Shown one piece after another: positions 1 through 5,970 of a DNA stretch of 6,720 nucleotides. Numbering within the stretch: position 1 is the first letter of the stretch; each line of letters opens with the position of its first letter. Source of the DNA: JBKPFU01 sp046728975 (GTDB taxonomy: Bacteria; Actinomycetota; Thermoleophilia; Gaiellales; Gaiellaceae); the NCBI GenBank assembly GCA_046728975.1, contig JBKPFU010000171.1, positions 1 to 6,720 on the forward strand. The letters are read 5' to 3'. The position numbers were made by a program, and so were the translations under genes. The notes beneath the pieces were generated by a model that saw only the letters and a list, made by a program, of their open reading frames with translations, searched no databases and was not told the DNA's origin.

Positions 1-1297
1 GCAGCTCGTCGGCGTCGGGCGCGCGCGGCATGGGCCGCGCGCGAAGCCGCTCTCGCGCCGCTACGACCCGCTCGCGGACGGCGGTGGACGCTTCACTGGG
101 CCCAGCCTCCAGCTCGGCCGCGCGCGGCCGCGGCGCGGTCACGATCAGGTCGAACCGGTCGAGCAGCGCCCGCGACAGCTTGTCCCGGAACGCCGCCAAC
201 CGTTGCGGCGAGCAGGAGCATTCGGCGGCTGGGTCGCCTCGACCGCCGCAGGGGCAGAGGTTCATGGTTCCGACGAGCTGGAACCGCGCTGGGAAGCGTG
301 CCCTCCCTCCGACTCGGGCGACGCTGACGAACCCGTCCTCGAGAGGCTGTCGAAGCGCCTCGAGCGCAGGCCGCTGAAACTCCGGCAGCTCGTCCAGAAA
401 GAGCACGCCGCGGTGCGCGAGGCTCGCCTCTCCGGGCGACGGTCCCGGCCCGCCGCCGACGATCGCAGCCGCCGACGCCGTGTGGTGGGGCGACCGAAAC
501 GGCGGCGTTGTCCTCAGCGGGCGGCCGGGCGGCAGCAGCCCCGCGACGGAGTGGATTCGCGTCACCTCCAGCGCCTCGTCGTGCGCCAGCGGCGGGAGGA
601 TCCCGGGCAGGCGGCGCGCGATCATCGTCTTCCCGGTTCCCGGCGGCCCCGCGAGCAGAAGGTTGTGCCCTCCCGCGGCCGCCAGCTCGAGCGCCCTCCG
701 CGCGCGCTCCTGGCCGCGCACCTCCGCAAGGTCCGGTCCCGGCGGTTCGGCCGGCCGGCCGTTTGCGGGCTCGTACGGCTCCGGTTCGCGCTCACCCCGC
801 AGGTAGGCAACGGCTTCGGCCAGATGACGGACCGGGATCGGCTCGATTCCGGCGAGCGCCGCCTCGGCCGCGCTCTCCGCCGCGCAGATCAAGTGATCGA
901 GCCCGCTCCGCTTCGCCCCCTCCGCGGCGGCAATGACTCCACCGACGGGCCGGATCCGGCCATCGAGGCCGAGCTCACCGATCGCGGCGTGGCCGATGAG
1001 CCGGTCGCGGGGCAGCTGCTGTGACGCGGCGAGCACTGCGAGAGCGATCGGCAGGTCGAACCGCGAGCCTTCCTTCGGCAACCCAGCCGGCGCCAGGTTG
1101 ACGATGATCCGTCGCCGCGGCCATTCGAGCTCTGCGGAGGCGACTCCACTTCGAACCCGCTCCTTCGCCTCCTGGCAGGCTCGATCGGCGAGGCCCACGA
1201 TGGCGAAGCCGGGAACCGCGCTTCGCAGGTGCGCCTCGACGTCGACGCGCCTGGCCTCGAGGCCTACGAGAGCATGGGTGACCGTCCGTGCCAGCAC
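1..1297 (-). CDS. comM: ComM/YifB family Mg-chelatase-like AAA+ ATPase, 3' end beyond window
   Basis: ComM-family proteins are AAA+ ring ATPases; the characterised Vibrio member is a branch-migration helicase that helps integrate incoming DNA during natural transformation. The 432 residues visible begin with a Lon-like ChlI domain (about 1-165), then an AAA+ core (about 188-390): Walker A GPPGTGKT at 217-224, the family signature FRSPHHTAS at 267-275, Walker B GVLFLDELPEF at 297-307, sensor GTMN at 343-346, a Cys cluster CPCGG...CSC at 348-362, and the Arg-finger segment SRALLDRFDL at 375-384. The C-terminal Mg-chelatase domain is only begun; the family is about 505 residues, so about 75 are missing at the window edge. 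The GTG start at 1297 matches the family N-terminus (VLARTVTHALVGLEA). No ATG lies between it and an upstream in-frame stop, and no clear Shine-Dalgarno is seen. The divergent plus-strand gene implies comM has its own promoter here. Family assignment is very secure. Confidence 0.96.
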   Translation of the reverse strand, partial: MLARTVTHALVGLEARRVDVEAHLRSAVPGFAIVGLADRACQEAKERVRSGVASAELEWPRRRIIVNLAPAGLPKEGSRFDLPIALAVLAASQQLPRDRLIGHAAIGELGLDGRIRPVGGVIAAAEGAKRSGLDHLICAAESAAEAALAGIEPIPVRHLAEAVAYLRGEREPEPYEPANGRPAEPPGPDLAEVRGQERARRALELAAAGGHNLLLAGPPGTGKTMIARRLPGILPPLAHDEALEVTRIHSVAGLLPPGRPLRTTPPFRSPHHTASAAAIVGGGPGPSPGEASLAHRGVLFLDELPEFQRPALEALRQPLEDGFVSVARVGGRARFPARFQLVGTMNLCPCGGRGDPAAECSCSPQRLAAFRDKLSRALLDRFDLIVTAPRPRAAELEAGPSEASTAVRERVVAARERLRARPMPRAPDADEL

Positions 1298-1399
1298 GCA
1301 GCCGACGCTAGCGCCGGCGGATTCACGCGTGGGTCACGGCTTCGTGCCAAGACTGAACTGATCGATTGAGCGCCCGCTCGCCCGGGAAGAACGCTCCCG
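1298..1399. other. divergent intergenic region between comM and the secreted-protein gene
   Basis: This 102-bp spacer separates two genes transcribed away from each other, so promoters in both directions should lie here or just inside. I see no convincing -35/-10 pair on either strand. Two small inverted repeats are visible on the plus-strand side: GAGCG-CC-CGCTC at 1368-1379, and CGGGA-(7 nt)-TCCCG at 1383-1399, which ends at the base before the ATG at 1400 and includes the only purine-rich stretch that could act as a ribosome binding site. A regulatory role for either is speculative. Confidence 0.4.
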
Positions 1400-2350
1400 A
1401 TGCGGAGGAAACGCCTGGTCGCGATCGCGGTTGGGGCGCTCGCGGCGTCTGCACTGTCCGCATGGGCAGCCACATCCCAGCTTCCGCAGCGGCCGGTCCT
1501 CACGACGCGGCTTGACGAGCAGAACCCCGCCGCCGGCGGTGGGTACATCGCCTGGTCCCGCAACAGCCGCGCGCGCAGGCGTCATTTCGACGCCTACGTG
1601 AGGCAAGCACGCAGCCGGCCGATCAAGCTGAACGCCCGCGGAACGCAGGGCTGGATCGGCGGCATCTCGGGCACGACGCTCGTCTACCAGCAGGCGGTTC
1701 GGAACCGGTCCGACCTCAAGCTGTTCGACCTGGGGCGCCGGACGCGGTCCAACCCGCCTCGCGGCTTCAACACCCGGAGTTGGGAATGGCACCCGACCGT
1801 CTCGGGCGAATGGGTCCTGTTCGGACGCTCGTCCGCCGACGCCGATTACATGATCCTGCGGAGCCTGGCGACGGGACGTCAGCTGGTGCTGGATACCCTG
1901 CCCGAACCCTCGTCGGACGCCGAGCTCGAGCCGGGCCAGGTCAACGGGAACTACGCGGTCTGGACGAAGTGCGTGTCTCGATCGGAGTGCATCGTGTTCC
2001 GGTACAGCCTGGCCGAGGGAACGAAGACGGGTTTCGGGGCCCCGCGAGGAAAGCTGCACTACGGGGCCTCGGTGACGGCGGCCGGAACCGTTTACCTCGG
2101 GCGCAGCGGACGCGGTTGCGGGAATCGGGTCGAGCTCTGGCGGTATCCGCTCGGCGGGCCGCCGAGCCTGCTCGTCCGCTTCCGTCGCGGCCAGGACTTC
2201 CGGTTCAGCTACGCCGTGACCCTGCCTCCACAAAGGGAGACAGCCGTGACCGAGGTGTACTACGACCGCATCCGCTGCGCGCGCAAGTCGTGGGACATCT
2301 ACAAGGTCGCCGACGTCTCGCGGGCGCCGCCGCCGCCACCTCAGCGCTGA
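1400..2350 (+). CDS. secreted TolB/beta-propeller-like protein of unknown function
   Basis: A 316-residue protein with a classic signal peptide: basic MRRKR, a hydrophobic Ala/Leu core, and a likely cleavage after SAWA (about residue 23-24), so the product is probably exported. The mature part repeats a loose pattern of hydrophobic-aromatic strands, often preceded by Gly-containing turns: YIAWSRNS (49-56), TLVYQQ (93-98), HPTVSGEWVLFGR (131-143), VNGNYAVWTKC (181-191) and VTAAGTVYLGR (225-235). These alternate with Leu/Arg-rich strands such as DLKLFDL and VELWRYPLGG. That spacing suggests a TolB/WD40-like beta-propeller of about five or six degenerate blades. Four cysteines (191, 197, 240, 293) could form disulfides outside the cell. 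The C-terminus is a short Pro run ending QR. It is the only plus-strand gene; it diverges from comM and converges on the methyltransferase with a 10-bp overlap. No enzyme motif is recognised. Propeller fold is an inference; secretion is fairly secure. Confidence 0.8.
   Translation: MRRKRLVAIAVGALAASALSAWAATSQLPQRPVLTTRLDEQNPAAGGGYIAWSRNSRARRRHFDAYVRQARSRPIKLNARGTQGWIGGISGTTLVYQQAVRNRSDLKLFDLGRRTRSNPPRGFNTRSWEWHPTVSGEWVLFGRSSADADYMILRSLATGRQLVLDTLPEPSSDAELEPGQVNGNYAVWTKCVSRSECIVFRYSLAEGTKTGFGAPRGKLHYGASVTAAGTVYLGRSGRGCGNRVELWRYPLGGPPSLLVRFRRGQDFRFSYAVTLPPQRETAVTEVYYDRIRCARKSWDIYKVADVSRAPPPPPQR
2341..2350. repeat. 10-bp perfect palindrome holding both convergent stop codons
   Basis: TCAGCGCTGA is its own reverse complement. 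On each strand it reads CAG CGC TGA, so the plus-strand propeller gene and the minus-strand methyltransferase gene both end in Gln-Arg-stop, and their coding regions overlap by exactly this decamer. There is no intergenic terminator between the genes. Confidence 0.95.
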
Positions 2351-3456
2351 CGGGCCACGAGCACGTCCTCGTAGAACTCGCCCGCCCGGCGCCCAGTCCG
2401 CCGGTTCACGTGGCGGCGCAACCGCTCTTCCAGCACGAGCCCCGCGCGCTCGAGGATCGAGGGATAGATGTCACGGCGGTCGTTGATCACGATCACGACC
2501 GGCGCGCCGGAGCGCAGGAAGCGGCGCACGCTGGCCAGCGAGGCGACGATGCCGTCGCAGTAGTCCCCCAACGCCTTGCGTGAAGTGCCGCGCGCCGCCG
2601 CCCCGACCTCGAGCCCGCGCAGATCGTCAAGGTCGAGCAGCTCGTACGCGTAGCGGTGCTGCTCGTGGTAGTCGATCAGGCCCGGGTACGGCGGCGACGT
2701 CAGCACGCCGCCGTACGAGCCCTCGAGCTCGAGCTCCCGCGCGTCGCCATGCACGACGTCGGCGACGCAACCGCGGACGCGCACGCGTGCGAACGCCTTG
2801 ATCCGCTCGAGCGTGTCGAGGGCGTAGCGCCTGAGGAACTTGTCCGCCGAGCTCACGGGCCGGCAGACGCGCCTGTGCTTGTGACACCAGTATTCGCCAC
2901 GCTGGGGAGCCCGCGGGAAGTCGAGGTCGAAGTGTGGCGTCAGACGCGCTGACCTGGCCGCGCGCGCGAGGACGACTCGCATGACGTCGCCGTGCTCGTA
3001 GTCCGAGACGAGGTCGCGAAACGCGAGCAGCTGCTTCGCGGCGCGCGGCGCGTACCAGCGTCGAACAAACCCGGTCGGCCGCTCCTCGGTGGCGAGCCCG
3101 TCCACGCGCGCCATCGCGTCGCGCAGCTCTCGCTCGAGCACGAACGGGTTGTAGCGGCGCGTCTTCACGTCCATCAGCAGGCAGTTGAAGGCTGCGATGT
3201 CGACCCCGGTCGCGTCGAAGCCGCTTTCCAGCGCCTGCACGAGCGTCGTCCCCGACCCCGCAAAGGGATCGAGCAAACGCCCACCGCGCTCGAAATAGCG
3301 GTCGAGGAGCGTCTCGACGAGCTGCGGGATGAACTTCCCCAAGTAGGGATGGAGCCGGTGAACGTGCTTCGTCCGCTCGCGCTCGGGGAGCTCGCGCTCC
3401 GACCACGAGAGCTCGAGGTCGATCTCGCTGTAGAGCGCGTCCTGCGTGCGGGCCAT
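2341..3456 (-). CDS. DNA methyltransferase (N4-cytosine or N6-adenine type), apparently solitary
   Basis: A 371-residue S-adenosylmethionine-dependent amino-methyltransferase acting on DNA. HPYLGKFIPQLVETLL (36-51) looks like motif X. LLDPFAGSGTT (61-71) is the AdoMet-binding motif I, GVDIAAF (84-90) motif II, HGDAREL (236-242) a motif III-like segment, and TSPPYPGLIDY (253-263) the catalytic motif IV. VVIVINDRRDIY (320-331) is probably a motif VI strand. SPPY is commonest in N4-cytosine enzymes, but N6-adenine cannot be excluded. About 145 residues sit between motifs II and III, including a Cys/His patch CHKHRRVC at 191-198; this could be the target-recognition region. The ATG at 3456 is the first in-frame start after a TAG, with GGAAG about 13 nt upstream. 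It follows yraN by 42 bp on the same strand and may be cotranscribed. No restriction endonuclease or specificity subunit is visible, so it is an orphan modification enzyme as far as this window shows. Confidence 0.92.
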   Translation of the reverse strand: MARTQDALYSEIDLELSWSERELPERERTKHVHRLHPYLGKFIPQLVETLLDRYFERGGRLLDPFAGSGTTLVQALESGFDATGVDIAAFNCLLMDVKTRRYNPFVLERELRDAMARVDGLATEERPTGFVRRWYAPRAAKQLLAFRDLVSDYEHGDVMRVVLARAARSARLTPHFDLDFPRAPQRGEYWCHKHRRVCRPVSSADKFLRRYALDTLERIKAFARVRVRGCVADVVHGDARELELEGSYGGVLTSPPYPGLIDYHEQHRYAYELLDLDDLRGLEVGAAARGTSRKALGDYCDGIVASLASVRRFLRSGAPVVIVINDRRDIYPSILERAGLVLEERLRRHVNRRTGRRAGEFYEDVLVARQR

Positions 3457-3498
3457 CGCCCCGAGCGACTTCCACGCGGCGGCCGCTAGTCCTGGAAT

Positions 3499-3840
3499 CT
3501 AAAAGGCCGTGCTCAGCCGCTCCAGCCGCCCGCCGCGCACGGCCACTACCTCGAAGACCACGTCGCATCCGGCGACCTCTGGCCGGGACGCCAGCCACGC
3601 CTCGGCAGCGCGGCGTAGCCGTCGCTGCTTCTCGGGAGTCACCGCCTCGAGCGCGTCACCGAAGCCGTCCCCTTTCTTCTCCTTCACCTCGCAGAAGACG
3701 AGCCGCCGCCCGCGCCGGGCGACAAGGTCGAGCTCGTAGCCGCCGACCCAGACGTTCGCAGCGACGATGCGGAAGCCGCGGAGGCGGTAGTGCCAGAGAG
3801 CGCGGCGCTCGGCGCTAGCTCCCCGACCAGGTCTCGGCAT
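3499..3840 (-). CDS. yraN: UPF0102/YraN family nuclease-like protein
   Basis: A 113-residue protein of the UPF0102 (YraN) family, which has a restriction-endonuclease-like fold and is nearly always found beside rnhB; its cellular role is not established. Family features are in order: ASAERRALWHYRLRGFRIVA (8-27), GGYELDLVAR (33-42), where the family usually has GGEIDLIA, LVFCEVKEKK (47-56), AVTPEKQRRLRRAAEAWL (66-83), and the closing strand VVFEVVAV (94-101). Putative catalytic acidic and lysine residues are E36, D38, E51 and K53. Length is normal or slightly short. The ATG at 3840 is chosen because it gives the family's N-terminus and has GAGG 9 nt upstream. A longer in-frame reading to 3987 would lie entirely within the rnhB coding region and adds unrelated sequence. 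The start lies inside rnhB (26-bp overlap), suggesting translational coupling. Confidence 0.93.
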   Translation of the reverse strand: MPRPGRGASAERRALWHYRLRGFRIVAANVWVGGYELDLVARRGRRLVFCEVKEKKGDGFGDALEAVTPEKQRRLRRAAEAWLASRPEVAGCDVVFEVVAVRGGRLERLSTAF

Positions 3841-4555
3841 AGCAGCGGGCCTCGAACGAGCGGCGATGGATCTCGGAGGGCCCGCGCTCGCGGACGACTG
3901 CGGAGTGGCTCGGGGTGATGTAGCCGACATGGGAGCGGAAGCCGAAGTGCGGGTACAGCGCGTCCGCTCGGCGCATGTACCGGTCACGGATCACCTTCGC
4001 GACTATTGAAGCCGCGGCAATCGCGGCGCTCTTCTCGTCCCCGTCGACGACGGCTCGATGCGCCGGAGCCTGTTGGCCGAGGCGGAAGCCGTCGACGAGG
4101 CAGATCTCCGCCGGCGGGGAGAGCTCTGCCAGCACACGCCGCAGACCCGCGAGATTCGAGCGGTGGAGCCCAAACTCGTCGATCTCGCGAGGCGACACGA
4201 CGCGGACGACGATCGCCTCGGCACAGCCGACGATGGCGTGAAAGAGACGCTCGCGCTCGCCGATGGACAGCTGCTTCGAATCGTTGAGGGACGCAAGCGG
4301 CCGGACGCGATGATCGCGAAGGCAGGCGTAGTCGAGGAGCACGCCGGCGACGAGCAGCGGGCCCGCGAGCGAGCCGCGCCCTGCCTCGTCGGCGCCCGCC
4401 ACGAACCGAGCGCCGAGCTTCCGGTCGAACCTAAGAAGCCTCTGGCCGGTCTTCCGCGGAGACGGCTTCGGTCTCTTCGGCGGAGACGTCCGTGCTGTCG
4501 CCGTCTCCGGGCTCTTCGCCGGCAGGAGCTCCGTCTCGGGACTCGGCAACGGCAC
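3815..4555 (-). CDS. rnhB: ribonuclease HII, start uncertain within rplS
   Basis: RNase HII cleaves RNA embedded in DNA, including single ribonucleotides, starting ribonucleotide excision repair. Numbered from the outermost GTG, the protein has GADEAGRG at 54-61 (catalytic D56, E57), LNDSKQLS (90-97), EICLVDGFRLG (150-160; D155), VVDGDEKSAAIAAASIVAKV (169-188; D173, 18 residues after D155 as in other RNases HII), and the C-terminal YPHFGFRSHVGYITPSH (201-217). All four active-site acids are present. The start is unclear. No ATG is available; in-frame candidates are GTG 4555, TTG 4549, CTG 4525 and GTG 4402. The conserved lead-in RLLRFDRKLGARFVAG begins upstream of 4402, so translation must start inside the rplS coding region. 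The extra N-terminus is Pro/Lys/Arg-rich and probably disordered. It overlaps yraN by 26 bp at its 3' end. Confidence 0.93.
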   Translation of the reverse strand: MPLPSPETELLPAKSPETATARTSPPKRPKPSPRKTGQRLLRFDRKLGARFVAGADEAGRGSLAGPLLVAGVLLDYACLRDHRVRPLASLNDSKQLSIGERERLFHAIVGCAEAIVVRVVSPREIDEFGLHRSNLAGLRRVLAELSPPAEICLVDGFRLGQQAPAHRAVVDGDEKSAAIAAASIVAKVIRDRYMRRADALYPHFGFRSHVGYITPSHSAVVRERGPSEIHRRSFEARCYAETWSGS

Positions 4556-4922
4556 CGGCCGAGGATAGCGGCCCTCGCCGCTGCTGCTCGCGGACGCGCG
4601 CCTTCTTTCCCACCTTCTCCCGCAAGTAGTAGAGCTTCGCCCGGTTCACGTCCCCGATCGAGACCACCTCGATCCGCTCGATCTTCGGCGAGTGGAGCGG
4701 GAACGTTCGCTCGACCCCGACGCCGAACGACTGCTTGCGCACGGTGAAGGTCTCGCGCACGCCGGCGCCCTGACGCTTGATCACGATGCCCTCGAAGACC
4801 TGCACGCGGCGGCGCTGTCCTTCGATGACCTGAAAGTGCACGCGCACGGTGTCGCCCGCCTTGAACTGCGGCCGGTCCGTACGCAGCTGGCGCTGCTCGA
4901 GGCTTTCGATGACACGATTCAT
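4431..4922 (-). CDS. rplS: 50S ribosomal protein L19 with acidic C-terminal tail
   Basis: L19 lies at the interface of the 30S and 50S subunits and is essential for assembly. The 163-residue product begins MNRVIESLEQRQLR and has the L19 core to about residue 116: FKAGDTVRVHFQVIEGQRRR (20-39), QVFEGIVIKRQGAGVRETFT (41-60), VERTFPLHSPKIERIEVV (70-87), and NRAKLYYLREKVGKKARVRE (93-112). The family is typically about 115-120 residues. The remaining ~47 residues are low-complexity, Ala/Glu/Asp/Ser-rich and strongly acidic, which is odd for a ribosomal protein. The DNA encoding this tail is also the 5' part of rnhB in another frame. The ATG at 4922 gives the exact family N-terminus, though the sequence just upstream on this strand is pyrimidine-rich (CTTCTTCTC) with no Shine-Dalgarno. 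The gene follows lepB by 50 bp. Confidence 0.97.
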   Translation of the reverse strand: MNRVIESLEQRQLRTDRPQFKAGDTVRVHFQVIEGQRRRVQVFEGIVIKRQGAGVRETFTVRKQSFGVGVERTFPLHSPKIERIEVVSIGDVNRAKLYYLREKVGKKARVREQQRRGPLSSAGAVAESRDGAPAGEEPGDGDSTDVSAEETEAVSAEDRPEAS

Positions 4923-4935
4923 GAGAAGAAGGCAA

Positions 4936-4947
4936 GGCCCGCGGGCC
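4936..4947. repeat. 12-bp perfect palindrome in the lepB-rplS gap
   Basis: GGCCCGCGGGCC is a perfect palindrome in the 50-bp spacer between the signal peptidase stop and the L19 start. As RNA it could form only a short stem with a tiny loop, and no U-run follows on the minus strand, so a terminator role is doubtful. It may be a chance GC-rich palindrome. Confidence 0.45.
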
Positions 4948-4972
4948 GACGGCGAATGCTAGCGCACGCTCT

Positions 4973-5893
4973 TCAGTGAAACGAGATCCTGTTCGGCGGC
5001 CAGTAAGTCGCGAAGACCTTGCCGATCAGGTTCTTCTTCGGGACCGTGCCCCAGACCCGCGAATCGCAGGACGAGGAACGGTTGTCGCCCATCATGAAGT
5101 ACGAGTCCTTGGCGATCCGTTGCGGCGGGTGCGTCTCGGTGTCGCGGCGGTCGGCGCGGATGTACGGCTCGTTCAGCCGCTTGCCGTTGATGTAGACGTA
5201 GCCGTCCCGCTCCGACCAGGCCTCTCCCGGCAGCGCGATCAGCCGCTTCACGAACGTGCCGCCGGCGCCGCAGCGGTCGCGAGCGACCTCCGGCGTCTTG
5301 AAGACGACGATCTCGCCTCTCCTCGGGCTGCGGAAGTGGTAGATGAAGCGATTCGCGAGCACGCGGTCGGAGAGCTTCGCCTCGCACCCCGAGCTGCCCG
5401 CGCAGTGAAGGGTGGGCTCCATCGAGGGGGAGGGGATCCGGTACGGGTTCACAACCCACGCCTTGATCGCGAGCACGATTGCGACGGCGCCCGCGATGGT
5501 CACGATCCAGTCGATCGCGATCCGCCACGGGCGGGGCAGCCCGGCGGTCAGGCGGTCGATCGGATTGCGCGAGGGCCGCCGCGGCGGCTGGGTCACCTCC
5601 GGCTCGGCGACGGCCGGCTGAGGAGCGACGGCCGAAGACGGCGGTGGCGGTGCGGGCGCGGGCGGCGCCACCGGCCGATCGTTCGTGGCGTCGTACTCGG
5701 CCCGGCGGTCGGGGTCGGTGAGGACGTCGTACGCCTGCTGGATCTCCTGGAGGCGGAGATTCGCGGTCGGGTTGTTCGGGTCGCGATTGGTCGAGTGGAA
5801 GCGCACCTGCCGCCAATAGGCGTCGCGGATCTCTTCGTTCGTCGCGTCGCGCGAGATCCCGAGGACGTCGTACAGGTCCCGGGTCGTACTCAT
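4973..5893 (-). CDS. lepB: signal peptidase I with N-terminal J-domain-like module
   Basis: Signal peptidase I removes signal peptides from exported proteins on the outer face of the membrane. The 306-residue product has three parts. Residues 5-70 are a J-domain-like module: DLYDVLGISRDATNEEIRDAY, helix III with LQEIQQAYDVLTDPDRRAEYD, but FHSTNRDP where DnaJ proteins have YHPDKNP. Residues 71-112 are a Pro/Ala-rich linker. Residues 113-306 are the peptidase: a basic stretch, one membrane segment (about 128-147), IPSPSMEPTL with nucleophile S157, RGEIVVFKTP (192-201), GTFVKRLIALPGE with general-base K216, and MGDNRSSSCDSRVWG (268-282). Both catalytic residues are present, so the enzyme should be active. 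The positive residues before the membrane segment predict the J-like module in the cytoplasm and the catalytic domain outside. The ATG at 5893 is supported by AAGG 7 nt upstream. Classical signal peptidases I lack any J domain. Confidence 0.94.
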   Translation of the reverse strand: MSTTRDLYDVLGISRDATNEEIRDAYWRQVRFHSTNRDPNNPTANLRLQEIQQAYDVLTDPDRRAEYDATNDRPVAPPAPAPPPPSSAVAPQPAVAEPEVTQPPRRPSRNPIDRLTAGLPRPWRIAIDWIVTIAGAVAIVLAIKAWVVNPYRIPSPSMEPTLHCAGSSGCEAKLSDRVLANRFIYHFRSPRRGEIVVFKTPEVARDRCGAGGTFVKRLIALPGEAWSERDGYVYINGKRLNEPYIRADRRDTETHPPQRIAKDSYFMMGDNRSSSCDSRVWGTVPKKNLIGKVFATYWPPNRISFH

Positions 5894-5900
5894 GGCCGAA

Positions 5901-5904
5901 CCTT
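5901..5904 (-). promoter_or_regulatory. ribosome binding site fixing the J-domain/signal peptidase start
   Basis: On the minus strand AAGG precedes the ATG at 5893 by 7 nt. This supports starting the protein exactly at the J-like module rather than at an upstream in-frame extension that runs back into trmD. Confidence 0.6.
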
Positions 5905-5938
5905 GCAACTTCCGTCGCTTCGACCGCTCATTGCAGAC

Positions 5939-5965
5939 GGCCGCGCGGGCAGAGCCCACGCGGCC
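5939..5965 (-). promoter_or_regulatory. 12-bp-stem hairpin in the trmD-lepB spacer
   Basis: Read on the minus strand, GGCCGCGTGGGC pairs with GCCCGCGCGGCC across a TCT loop: 12 pairs including one G-U wobble, almost all G-C. No U-run follows (the next bases are GTCTGC), so it is not a classical intrinsic terminator. A U-less terminator, an attenuator or an RNA-processing or stability element between trmD and lepB are possible. The structure is visible; the function is inferred. Confidence 0.6.
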
Positions 5966-5970
5966 TGACA

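Noticed and set aside
203..1024. 273-codon plus-strand open frame antisense to comM
   Set aside because: The opposite strand reads as a complete, motif-rich ComM. The plus-strand product is Arg-rich with no recognisable pattern, as expected for a shadow frame in high-GC DNA.
2325..2340. CCG/CCA triplet run near the end of the propeller gene
   Set aside because: It encodes the short C-terminal Pro run; too short to treat as a meaningful repeat.
2720..2740. GAGCTC-like short tandem repeat inside the methyltransferase gene
   Set aside because: It simply encodes an ELELE stretch with the favoured GAG and CTC codons and shows no wider repeat structure.
2627..3598. 323-codon minus-strand frame overlapping the methyltransferase
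   Set aside because: Same strand, different frame as a protein with clear methyltransferase motifs; the translation is Arg/Ala low-complexity.
3841..3987. Longer N-terminus for YraN
   Set aside because: It lies wholly inside the rnhB C-terminal coding region, gives Ser/Ala/Arg-rich non-family sequence, and would make the protein much longer than UPF0102 members.
4003..4935. 310-codon minus-strand frame across rplS and rnhB
   Set aside because: It is a third frame through two confirmed genes and is Arg/Ser-rich without family features.
4976..5968. 330-codon plus-strand open frame antisense to the signal peptidase
   Set aside because: The minus strand encodes an intact catalytic enzyme; the antisense product shows only Arg/Val/Asp-rich composition without motifs.
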